Assembly: GCF_014645815.1 (NCBI RefSeq)
Contig: NZ_BMML01000004.1
Coordinates: 496,001 to 560,000 of the forward strand
DNA from: Streptomyces fuscichromogenes
GTDB lineage: Bacteria > Actinomycetota > Actinomycetes > Streptomycetales > Streptomycetaceae
DNA: 64,000 nt
Direction of reading: 5' to 3'
Shown here piece by piece: positions 25,211-36,200 of this stretch. Numbering within the stretch: the stretch's first letter is position 1; each line of letters starts with the position of its first letter. A program made the position numbers and the translations under genes. The notes under the pieces are model-generated. The model did not search any database. It saw only the letters and a program-made list of their open reading frames with translations, and was not told where the DNA came from.

Positions 25211-25774
25211 TCAGCGTCGGTCGGAGACGAAGGCGCTGACCCTGTCGGCCAGTTCCCGGCCGGCCTGGTCCCCGCCGGGGTCGGCGGGTGCGGCGATGGC
25301 CGAGATGTGCGGATGTGCCGAGGTGGCGCCGACTATCACGAACTGCTGGTGCGGGTTGGCGCGGGCGGCGGCCTCCGTCGCGGGCTTCATGCCGGTGCCG
25401 ACGGTGACGATCAGTTCGCAGTGGTGCTGCACGGCGCCGTTGAAGTACGGCAGCGCCGCCTTGGCGTCGATGGTGGGGGCCGGGAAACGCTCGGCGTTGA
25501 CCCCGCCGGAACGTGCCGCGTCCTGCATGCCCTGCCAGGACTCCTGGCTGAGCCGGGCGTCCGTGGCACCCGCGGGCGAGACGAGCAGGCAGGCCCGGTA
25601 GTTGCGGGAGACGTTGGCGGCCCGCGGCTGGGCGCTCCCGCCCCCGGCGAGCAGCGCGGTGAGTGACACGGCCGCGAGGAGCACGGCGGCCGTGGCCGCC
25701 GCGATGACCGGGTGGCCGCGCACGAGACCGGCGAGGCGGTGGACGGGGCGCGCGGTGAGAGCCGGGAGCCGCAT
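25211..25774 (-). CDS. Exported BMP/PnrA-like substrate-binding protein, short
   Basis: The 187-residue protein has an N-terminal membrane helix (VIAAATAAVLLAAVSLTALLAG) and a domain that begins YRACLLVSPAGATD and contains ELIVTVGTGM and HQQFVIVGA, like the first half of BMP-family lipoproteins (nucleoside or sugar binding). It is about half their usual length and has no lipobox Cys. It lies 75 bp downstream of the mycosin gene on the same strand, with a four-copy 17-bp repeat between. The ATG at 25774 has AGGAGGAA upstream, at a rather long spacing. Role unknown. Confidence 0.6.
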   Translation of the reverse strand: MRLPALTARPVHRLAGLVRGHPVIAAATAAVLLAAVSLTALLAGGGSAQPRAANVSRNYRACLLVSPAGATDARLSQESWQGMQDAARSGGVNAERFPAPTIDAKAALPYFNGAVQHHCELIVTVGTGMKPATEAAARANPHQQFVIVGATSAHPHISAIAAPADPGGDQAGRELADRVSAFVSDRR

Positions 25775-25791
25775 GCTGATCGGGTTCCTCC

Positions 25792-25860
25792 TGTGGATCG
25801 CGTGGGACTCTGGATCACGTGGGACTGTGGATCGCATGGGACCTGTGGATCACGTGCGAC
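25792..25860. repeat. Four-copy 17-bp tandem repeat
   Basis: Units of the form TGTGGATCACGTGGGAC occur at 25792, 25809, 25826 and 25844, with one extra base before the last. Each contains a GGATCACGTG core. The array fills the gap between the mycosin gene and the BMP-like gene, and the mycosin stop codon (25850-25852) lies inside the last unit. It could be an operator array or an mRNA element, but slippage is equally possible. Confidence 0.85.
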
Positions 25861-27007
25861 GACGGGAGCGGCGGCGCAGGAGGAGGCCGCCCGCCACGGC
25901 GACGGCCGCCACCGCGACGGCGCTGAGCACCGCGACGGTTCCGCCGGAAGTACCGCCGGTCGCCTCGGCCGCCTTCGGGGTGCCGGCCCCGGCGGCGGTG
26001 AGCAGCGGATCGGCCCCGGCCGCCGGAGTCGGCGCGCCCAGGGCCTTCAGGGGATCGACGATGCCGTAGCCGAAGCGGTCGTCACGGCCGGAACCCGCGT
26101 CGGAACCCTTGCCGGGGCGGTCCGCGGTGCCGATGAGCCGGGCGATGATCTGCCCGGCGCTCTCGGCCGGGTAGGCGGCGCGCAGCAGGGCGGCCGCGGC
26201 GGACACATAGGGAGCGGAATAGCTGGTTCCGTCCTTGGTCAGGTAGCCGCCGCTGTTCCGCGTCGAGAAGATGTCCACCGCCGGGGCGGCCAGCGCGACA
26301 TAGGAACCCGACTCGGCGGAGGGCCAGAACCCGCCGTCGCGGGTGGTGCCGGAGACGGCCAGGACACCGGGGAACGCGGCCGGGTACCCCACCGGGTTTC
26401 CCGCCCGGCCGTTGTTGCCCGCGGCCGCGACCACGACGGCGTCGTGCCGGCGCGCGTAGGCGACCGCGTCGCGGATCTGCGGGTCGGGGTCGGTGGTCAC
26501 CATCGAGATGTTGATGACCGAGGCCCCGTGGTCGGTCGCGTAGACGATGCCCCGGGCGAGGGCGAGCGGATCCGCGGCGTTGTCGGCGCTGACCCGGACG
26601 GGCAGCACCGTCGCCCGGGGGGCCAGCCCGGCCATGCCCCTGCCCCTGCCGCCGGAGCCCGCGATGACCCCGGCGACCGAGGTGCCGTGCGAGTCCGCCG
26701 AGACGTCGACCCGGCCGTCGGTGGCCTGGCCGGTGACATCGGTACCGGGCAGGACCCGGCCCGCCAGATCGGGGTGCCGGGCGTTCACCCCGGTGTCGAC
26801 CACCGCGACCGTGACGCCGGCCCCCTGGCTGTGCCGCCAGATCCGGGAGGCGTCGAAGTGCTGGGCGTCCAGCGGCCATTCGGAGCCGAGCGGGGTGGGC
26901 GCGGCGGGCTGCCGGGCGGTGGCCGGCGACGCGGCGGCCAGCAGGAGCAGCGGCGGCAGGGCGGCGTATACGCAGGCGCGCAGAGCCCCCGACGGTACCA
27001 GTCTCAT
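25850..27007 (-). CDS. Mycosin-type S8 subtilisin protease, membrane-anchored
   Basis: A 385-residue exported protease: signal peptide (~10-32), S8 catalytic domain with Asp71 (VVDTGVNARHPDL), His107 (DSHGTSVAG), Asn198 (AAAGNNG) and Ser262 (GTSYSAP), then a Gly/Thr-rich linker, a C-terminal membrane helix and an Arg-rich cytosolic tail. This layout is that of the mycosins (MycP) of type VII secretion, which face outward and process or gate ESX substrates. No ESX core gene is in the window. The ATG at 27007 with GGGGGC upstream is chosen because it starts the signal peptide. It is divergent from the giant RHS gene. Confidence 0.88.
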   Translation of the reverse strand: MRLVPSGALRACVYAALPPLLLLAAASPATARQPAAPTPLGSEWPLDAQHFDASRIWRHSQGAGVTVAVVDTGVNARHPDLAGRVLPGTDVTGQATDGRVDVSADSHGTSVAGVIAGSGGRGRGMAGLAPRATVLPVRVSADNAADPLALARGIVYATDHGASVINISMVTTDPDPQIRDAVAYARRHDAVVVAAAGNNGRAGNPVGYPAAFPGVLAVSGTTRDGGFWPSAESGSYVALAAPAVDIFSTRNSGGYLTKDGTSYSAPYVSAAAALLRAAYPAESAGQIIARLIGTADRPGKGSDAGSGRDDRFGYGIVDPLKALGAPTPAAGADPLLTAAGAGTPKAAEATGGTSGGTVAVLSAVAVAAVAVAGGLLLRRRSRRRT

Positions 27008-27155
27008 CTGCCCCCGCAGCCCCTCCGGTGTCCTGTGGAAGCAGCCTTGCTGGCCAACTGGAAAGAGCGGGGCGGGAGTTGGCCAGGAAAGCCACAAGGA
27101 CTTGCAATGTACCGGTCAACCTTGACGGGGTAATGCCGGTCTTGGGTGCCAATGG

Positions 27156-27179
27156 CCCGGGATATATGGCTGTCCCGGG
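27156..27179. promoter_or_regulatory. Operator-like inverted repeat upstream of the RHS gene
   Basis: CCCGGGA (27156-27162) and TCCCGGG (27173-27179) are perfect inverted arms separated by 10 nt, in the 239-bp region between the mycosin and RHS genes. The spacing suits a dimeric regulator. The spacer contains TATATG, which could be a -10, with TTGGGT at 27142-27147 as a weak -35. Confidence 0.4.
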
Positions 27180-27246
27180 TCGTCGTGCCGCTGATAGAAG
27201 ATCCGGCTGTCTGGAGTTGGATGTCGGACATCGCTGGGGGGCAACG

Positions 27247-30200
27247 ATGATGGGCCGCTTGTGGAGATCCGTCCGGTACGTGCCGATGGCGCTGCGGGTG
27301 ACGGCGTTCGTGGCGGTCCTCGCGCTGGTCGGGGTGCAGGGCGGCCAGGCCGCCCAGGCGTTACCGCGATCGGCGGCCGCCACCCCCGCCACCCCGGTAC
27401 AGCAGGCCGGCACCGCGGCGGGCAGGAAGCACGCCGTCCCGGCCTCGGCGACCAGGAGCAGAGCCGGGACCGCGCTGCGCCACTCCGGGCCCGGCAAGGT
27501 CAAGGGCGCGGTGGGGGCGTACCAGGCCCATGGCGCGAAGAGCGCCCCCGTGAACTCCGGCAGCCGGATCCACAGAGCCCCGAAGCCCGTCGCCGCACCG
27601 GCGGCGAAGAAGCCGAGGGGCTTTTCCGCGTCCACCAGCGTGGAGCAGCCGAGGCTCGACACCGCCACCACGACCGTCTTCAAGAACGCCGACGGCACCT
27701 ACACCGCGCAGGTCCACACCCACGCGGTCAACTACCGTGAATCCGACGGGACCTGGGCGCGCATCCCCGCCGACGCCACCGGCACCACCGCCCCGGGAAC
27801 GGCTTCCGCGGCCTCCTACCGGACGGCCGCCGCCACCGGCAACCCGACCGGCCAGGGCAACGCCTCCTCCTCGACCTACGTCGAGTCCGGCGTCACCCAG
27901 AACTTCCACGGCAACGGGCAGCTGTACGTCGGGAAGTACCAGAGCCACGACTACACCTCGTTCCTCCAGTTCAGCGGCTTCGGCACCCAGTTCGCCAACG
28001 ACTACGTCGTCAACTCCACGCTCTGGCTGGACACCGAGTTCTCCGGCCTGGACACCACCGGCGCGTGCTCGGCCGAGGCCGTGAACGTCGCCCCCGTCTC
28101 CGCCTCCTGGGACCCGGCGAAGATCGACACCTATCCCGGGCCCGCGGCCGGCGCGCAGATCGGCACCGCCTCCTTCGCGGCCGGCACCGACTGCTCCAAC
28201 GGCCGTCAGTGGGAGGGCATCAGCCTCGACACCAAGACGGTGATGAACTGGGCGCACGGCTGGGCGGCCAACTACGGCCTGCGGCTCAGCGCGGCCTCCA
28301 CCGCGGCGGCGGCCAAGGAGTTCTACGCCGACGACCCCTACCTGGCCATCGAGTACACGCCCAACGGCGCCGGGGCCTCCTACTCCGAGGTCAGCTACGC
28401 CTCGCCGTGGAACAACCAGCCCGGCTGGGGCAAGGTCACCGTGCAGAACCGCGGCACGGCCACCTGGACGCCGACCAACGGCTACAAGCTCTCGTACCAG
28501 CTCTACACCGTCTCCGGCACCACCCGCACCCTGCTCACCAGCCCCGCCGCGACCCCGGCGGTGATGCCCTCGACGGTCGCGCCGAACAAGCCGGTCACCG
28601 TCACCGCGTCGATTCCCGCGCTGACCGCCGGGCAGACCTATCTGATCTGCTGGGACATGTCCTACAACGGGACGCTGTTCTCCACCTACGGGGTCCCGCA
28701 GACCTGTTACTCGCTGCCGGTGGTCAACAACCCGCCGATCGTGGACACGTTCACGCCCGGCAACAACGGCTCGGTGTTCAGTCTCACCCCGACGCTGGCC
28801 GTGACCGCGCACGACCCGGACAACTACCCCGGCACCGCGTTCAGTTACTCGTTCAACGTCTACGCCAACGGCTCGACGACCGCCCTGGCCTCCTCGGGCG
28901 CACTGACCACACCGGTGTGGACCGTCCCGGCGGGCAAGCTCGCCTACGGCAAGACGTTCTACTGGACCGCCCAGGTCAGTGACGGCAACGCCGCCTCGCT
29001 GTGGTCCGCGCCCGACTACTTCACCATCCCGGCCGCGCCCCAGCCGCTGGTCACCGCGCATCTCGGCGCGGCCCCGTACGACGCCACCGTCAAGGGCGTC
29101 GACCCGCAGCTCGGCGACTACTCGACACAGACCACCGACGCGACTATCCCGGGCCCGTCCGACGGCCCGACGCTCAGCGTCCAGCGCACGTACAACAGCC
29201 TCGACCCCGGGGTCTTCAAGGCGTTCGGCGCGGGCTGGTCGTCGTTGCTGGACATGCGCGCCACCGAGGACGCGGACGGCTCCGGCAACGTCGTGATCAC
29301 CCTGGCGGACGGACGCCAGGAACGGTTCGGCGCCAACGGCGACGGCACCTACAGCCCGCCGGCCGGCGACTACGCCGTCCTGTCCGCACCGGCGGACGGA
29401 TACGGCACCTCCGGCTTCATGCTGACGGAGAAGTCCGGCACGCGGTACTTCTTCACGAACCAGGTCACCGATCCCGTCACCGGCCAGACCTACTGGGGGC
29501 TGACCCAGTACGGCAACCGCGACGGCCACGGCCTGGACATCAACTGGCTGCCCGTCACCCTCACCCTTCCGGACGGCAGCACCATCAAGCCCGAGGAGCC
29601 GACGGGGTTCGGCTACGTACTCGCCCAGGACAACGGATACAACAACGGCGACTTCAACGGTGCCGACATGGGCACCACGCTCCAGCTCACCTGGGGCGTC
29701 CAGCAGGTCACCGCTTCCGACGGCACCGTCAAGAACGTCCCGCACGTCGACAAGGTCACCTCCAAGCCGGGCCTGTTCGCCGCCACCCGCAACCCGTGGA
29801 CGTACGGCTACGACTCCGCCGGCGACCTCACCTCGGTCTGCCCGCCCGCCTCCAGCAGCTCCACCGCGACGGCCTGCACCCAGTACAGCTACACCGCCGG
29901 CGCCGCCTCCGGGTCGCACTTCGCCTCGATGGTCCTGGACTCCAACCCCACCGACTACTGGCGGCTCGGTGACACCACCGGCTCCGCCACCGCCAAGGAC
30001 GGCGTCGTCGCCAACGAGGGCACCACCGACGCCACCGCCGCCAACGTCACGTTCGGCCAGGCGGGCCCGCTGGCCGGCACCCCCGCCACCGCGGCCTCCT
30101 TCAACGGCACCAGCTCCTACCTGGCGCTGCCGGACAACCTGCCGGCCAACGCGAGCAACCTCGCGGTCGGCATGTGGTTCAGGACCACGCAGGCGGGCGG

Positions 30201-33200
30201 GACGCTCTTCTCGTACCAGAGCGGAAAACCCGGTACCGCCGTCTCCGTGAACTACACCCCGTCGGTCTACATCGGCACCGACGGCAAGATCCATGCCGAG
30301 TTCTGGGACGGCAAGGCCACGCCGATGGCCTCGCCCGCGGCCGTCAACGACGGCAAGTGGCACTACGTGGTGCTGTCCGGGGCCCGCACCAGCCAGACCC
30401 TGTTCCTCGACGGCGCCCAGGTCGCCACCCGCACCGGCAGCACCATCACGGTGAGCGGCCAGCCCTACACCACCGTCGGCGCGGGCGAACTCGCCGGATC
30501 CTGGCCCTCGATCCCCTCCGCGAACGCCCTGGGCTGGTTCAACGGCCAGATCGAGGACGTCTCCTTCCTCCAGCACCCGCTCGGCCTGCCCGCCGTCCAG
30601 CAGGAGTACGCCTCGGCCACCCTCGCCTCCCGCGAACTGACCGGCACCACCCTGCCCTCCGGCAAGACCGCGCTCGCCGTCGGCTACGACGCGCTGACCG
30701 ACCGCGCGTCCACCGTCACCGACGCCGACGGCGGCGCCTACCAACTGGCCACCCCGGTCACCACCGGCAGCAACGACTACTACTACGGTGCCGTCCGCGG
30801 CACCCGGCCCGCCCACGACTACCCGATGACCGAGCCGGCCGGCCTCACCGCCGCCGACCAGTACGGCGTCGACCGCCCGGCCGGCGGTGCGTCCGACGGC
30901 ATCTACAACGACGTCATGCTCGGCGAACCCGGCATCTTCGGCCCGGGCGGGGACACCGCGGCCGGCTTCAACGGCACCGACTCCTCCCTGTCACTGCCCG
31001 CCGGAGCCCTCGACGACAGCAGCGGAACCGCCTCCGTCGCCCTGTGGTTCAACACCAAGCAGGCCGGCGGCGTCCTCCTCTCGTACCAGAACGCCCCGAT
31101 CGGCTCGGTGCCCACCAGCTACACCCCGGCCCTCTACATCGGCACGGACGGTCTGCTGCACGGCCAGTTCTGGGACGGCACCCTCTCCCCGATGGCCTCC
31201 AAGGCGGCGGTCAACGACGGCAACTGGCACCTCGTGGTGATGACCGCGAGCGGCACCGGCCAGACCCTGTGGCTCGACGGACAGAGCCAGGCCACGCGCA
31301 CCGGCAAGACCATCGCCGGCCAGGTGAAGACCTGGGGCGAGACCACGGTGAGCGTCGGCGCCGGATACGTCGCCGGCTCCTGGCCGAAGCCGCCGGCCAA
31401 CGCGCAGGGGTACTTCAACGGCGAGATAGGCCAGGTCGGCGTCTACCAGACCGACCTCGGCCAGAGCAGCGTGGAGGCCCCGCTCGGGCTGTACACGGCC
31501 AAGGGCTCGGCCACCCTGCTCATGCCGTCGACCACGCTGACGGTCACCGACCCCGCGCAGCACACCGAGACGTACACCTTCGACCCGTCGAACGGGAACC
31601 GCACCACCGCCGTCACCGACGCGGGCGGCGGCCGGACGACGTACGCCTACGACTCCCTCGGCTTCCAGGACGCCGTCACCGACCCCGACGGGCACTCGAC
31701 CAGCCGTCAGCACGACGTGTACGGCAACGTCCTGGCGACGACGACCTGCCGCCAGGTGAACTCCTGCCAGACCTCCTACTTCAGCTACCACACCGACGCG
31801 GCCGACCCGATGGACCCGCTCAACGGCAAGGTCCTCTACGCGGCCGACGCCCGCTCCGGCGCGACCGGCACCGCCAACCCGGCCTACCGGACGGCCTACA
31901 CCTACACCCCGTTCGGCGCCCTGGCCTCCGTCACCACGCCCCCGACACCGGACTACCCGAGCGGCCGGAAGACCAGGTACACGTACTACAACGACAACGA
32001 GAGCTTCACGGACAACATCGGCGTCGCGTACACCGAGGTGTACGGGATGCTCGCCACGGTCACCGACCCCAGTGGCAAGGTCACCCGCTACCACTACTGC
32101 GGCACCGACCACCTCGGGGAGGTCTGCAGCGAGACGGACCCGTCCGGCCAGGTCACCTACTACCTGAACGACTTCCTGGGCCACCTCACCACCAAGGCGG
32201 TCAGCTCCGCCACCTACCCGGTGACGTTCACCTCCTCCGGCGCGCCGGTCGGCGGCGTACAGACCGCGTACACCTACGACGCGCTGGGCCGGACCCTCAC
32301 CGAGACCGGTCCGGCGACCACCGACGCGGTCAGGGGCGTCACCCACACCCCGAAGACGACCTACGCCTACGACGCGGACGGCGACCTGACCGGCACCTCG
32401 ACCGCCGACACCACCGGCCAGGACACCACCCGCGCCACCACCTACGTCTACGACGACAACGACCGCGTCAAGACCGTCACCGACCCGGCCGGCCAGGTCA
32501 CCGGGTACACGTACGACAGCTTCGGCCGCCGGACCACCGAGACGAACCCGGCCGGCACCACCTACCGCTACACCTACGCGCCGACCGGGCAGCTGCTCAC
32601 CACCACCCTGCTCGGCTGGACCGGCGACCCGACCGCGCCCTCCGACCCGACCGACCTGGTCGTGGAGTCCCGGGCCTACGACCCGGCGGGGCGGCTCGCG
32701 TCCGTCACCGACTCCATGGGCCGGACCACCGCCTACAGCTACTTCGACGACAACCTGCTCCAGTCGCAGACCGACGCCTCCGGCACCTCCGTCGCGAGCA
32801 CCACCAAGGCCTACGACTACGACGCCGCCGGCAACATGACGTGGGAGTGCGACGTCTGGTCCGGAACGTCCTGTCTCAAGCAGACCCAGTACACCGTGGA
32901 CGCCGCCGACCGGACCGCCAAGACCGTGGTCGACCCGTCCGGCGTCAACCGGACCACCGTCAACACCTTCGACCCGGACGACAACGTCCTGTCCCGCATC
33001 CTCACCGGCGGCGGCCAGACCCGGCAGCTCGGCTACTCCTACGACGCCGCCGGGAACCGCACCGCCCAGTCCGTACGGACCGACACCACGGGACCGACCG
33101 GCTACTGGCCGCTCGCCGAGGGCGCGGTCGCCGCCGCCGACTCCTCCGGCAACGGCTTCACCGGCACCCCGTCCACCGGCACCTCCTGGGGGCCGCCGGC

Positions 33201-36200
33201 AAGCAACTACACGTCCTTCAACGGCACTTCGGGCGCGGTCCTCACCAGCGGCACACCCGTCGTGGACACCGGCAAGGCCTTCTCCGTCTCGGCGTGGGCC
33301 TACCTGAGCGCCACCAGCACCACCAAGGACTTCACGGTCGTCAGCCAACAGGGCGCCCAGAACAGCGCCTTCCAGCTGGAGTACAACCACACCACCAAGT
33401 CCTGGGCCTTCGTCCGCGCGAGCAACGACACCAGCACGGCCACCAACTACGTGGCCAGCGACCCCACTGCGGCCACCGCCGGCACCTGGACCCACCTGGT
33501 CGGCGTCATGGACGCGCTCGGCAACATGAGCCTGTACGTCAACGACGTAGAGGTCAGCGGCATCTGCACCAACTGCACGTCGGTGACCGACCCCACGCCG
33601 ATGGCCAGCACCTCGGGCGTGGCGATCGGCCGGGGCAAGGCCGCAGCCGCCTCGGTCAACTGGTTCGCGGGCCGGGTCCGCGACGTCCAGCTCTACGGGC
33701 GTGAACTCAAGCCGAACGAGATCAGCCAGCTCTACACCTCCTCCACCACCACCGGAGAGTCCCCGGTCACGGTGGGCGCGGCGGGCTGGTGGAGGCTGGA
33801 CGACGGTGAGAACCCGTCCGCCGGCGACCACTCCGGCGCCGGGAACGCCGGCACGCTGAACGCCTCGACGAGCTGGGCGACGGAGAACGGCGGCTCCGCC
33901 GTCTTCGCCGGAGCCGGCCAGATCGCCACCGGCGGCCCGGTCGTCGACACCACCAAGAGCTTCTCGGTGTCCGCCTGGGCGAAGATCACCAGCACCCCGA
34001 CCGGCACCTGGCAGACGGTCATGGCCCAACAGGGCACCCAGGCCGCCGGGTTCTCGCTCGACTACAACCCGACCGCGGGCCGGTGGGCGTTCGACCGCGC
34101 CACCACCGACGTCGCGTCCCCGACCCTCGCCGGTGCCACCTCGACCGCCGCCCCCACCCTCAACACCTGGACCCACCTGGTCGGCACCTACGACGCGAGC
34201 AGCGGCAAGATGACGCTCTACGTCAACGGCACCGCCCAGAACACGGCGACGGACACCACCCCGATCGCGAGCTCCGGGGCGTTCGTCATCGGCCGGGGAT
34301 ACACGGCCGGCGCGGCCGCCCAGTACTTCAACGGCTCGGTCGGCAACGTCCAGACGTACAACCGCGTCCTGTCCGCCACCGAGGCCGCCGCGCTGCACAC
34401 CTCGGCGGCCGGCACCGCGGGTTCCGCGCCGCTGACCACCACCTGGACCTACGACCAGCGCGGCCTGCCGGTCACCATGACCGACGCACGCGGCAACGCC
34501 GCCGGCGCCACCGCGTCCGCGTACACCACCACCTACGCCTACGACGAGGACGGCCGCCTCACCACCACGTCCTCCCCACCCGTCAGCACCGAGACCGGCG
34601 GGGGCGCCGCCCAGCAGACCGTGGCCGTCGCGAAGTCGGGCTACGACACCTTCGGCGAACCGGTCGAGACCGACGACGCCGACGGCGACATCGTCACCAC
34701 CACCTACGACCTCGACGGCCGCGTCCAGGCCGTCTCCCAGCCGGCGTACACCCCACCGGACGGCTCCGGCACGGTCACCCCGACCACCTCCTACACCTAC
34801 GACGCGCTCGGCGACGTCCACACCGAGACCGACCCGCTGCAGCACACCGCGTCGTACGTCTACGACCAGCTCGGCGACCGGGTCCAGCAGACCCTGCCCG
34901 GCGGCCTGGTCACCCACGTCGGCTACGACACCGACGGCGAGGTCCTCAACACCACCGACCCGACCGGCGCCAGGACCGAGGCGACGTACGACGCGCTCGG
35001 CCGCGAGGCCACCAGCACCCAGGTGGAACGCAGGCCCGCCCCGGCCGCGTACACCACCCACTACGGCTACGACGGACTGGGCGACCTGACCTCGGTCGAG
35101 GACCCGCTGGAGAACACGGCCACCGCGACCTACGACGCGCTCGGCGAGACCAGCACCGTCACGGACCCGCTGCACAACACCACGTCCTACGCATACGACG
35201 TCGCCGGTCAGCTCATCAGGACCACCGCCCCCGACCTCACGGCGACCACACAGGGCTACGACCAGGCGGAGCGGCTCGTCTCGGCCGCCAGGCTCGACGC
35301 GAACGGCACCACCCTCAGCTCCACCTCGTACGGCTACGACGCGGCGGGCAACCAGATCTCGGCGACCGACGCCCGTCAGCACACCACCACGGCGACCTTC
35401 GACGCGCTGAACCGGACCGTCAGCCAGACCCAGCCTGTCGACGCGAGCACCTCGATCACGACCTCTTTCGGCTACGACGCCGCCGGCAACGAGACCCGCT
35501 ACACCGACGCCGACAAGAACGCGACCTATTACACCTACAACCCGCTGGGCGGGCAGGAGACCAGCGTCGCCCCCAGCGTCACCGGTCTCACCTCGGCCGC
35601 CGACCGCACCACGACCTTCTCCTACGACGCCGACGGCAACCAGCACACCCTCACCCGCCCGGGCGGGGTCACGATCACCGAGACCCACGACGAGAACGGA
35701 TTGCTGACGGCCGAGTCCGGCACCGGAGCCGAGGCCACCACCGGCGCCCGGGTCTTCGGTTACGACGCCGACGGCCGCCTCACTGCCGTCTCCGCACCGA
35801 CCGGCACCGACACCTTCGCCTACGACGACCGCGGCCTCCTCCTCACCATGGCGGGTCCTGGCGGCAGCGCGAGCTACGGTTACGACTCCAACGGCGACAT
35901 CGCCACCCGTACCGACGCCACCGGCACCGCCACCTTCGGTTACGACGCCGACGACCGGGTCAACAGCGAGACCGACCCGCTGACCGGCACCACGGCCACG
36001 CTCACCTACAACCAGCTCGGCGAGACCAAGTCCGTCACCTACGGAACGGGCGGCGCGACCAGGTCCTACGACTACAACGCTTCCCACCAGCTCTCCTCCG
36101 ACGTCCTGAAGAGTTCATCGGGGACCACGGAGGCGTCGGTCGCGCGCACGTACAACGCCGACGGCCAGATCGCGACCCAGACCACCACCGGCACGGCGGG

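Noticed and set aside
25850..27007. A type VII (ESX) secretion locus
   Set aside because: Only a mycosin-like protease is present; no EccB, EccC, EccD, EccE or WXG100 gene was found nearby.
30991..36087. A 1,698-codon open frame on the minus strand inside the RHS gene
   Set aside because: It is antisense to regular YD repeats in very GC-rich DNA, is full of Gly/Arg/Val low complexity and has no family motif or ribosome binding site.
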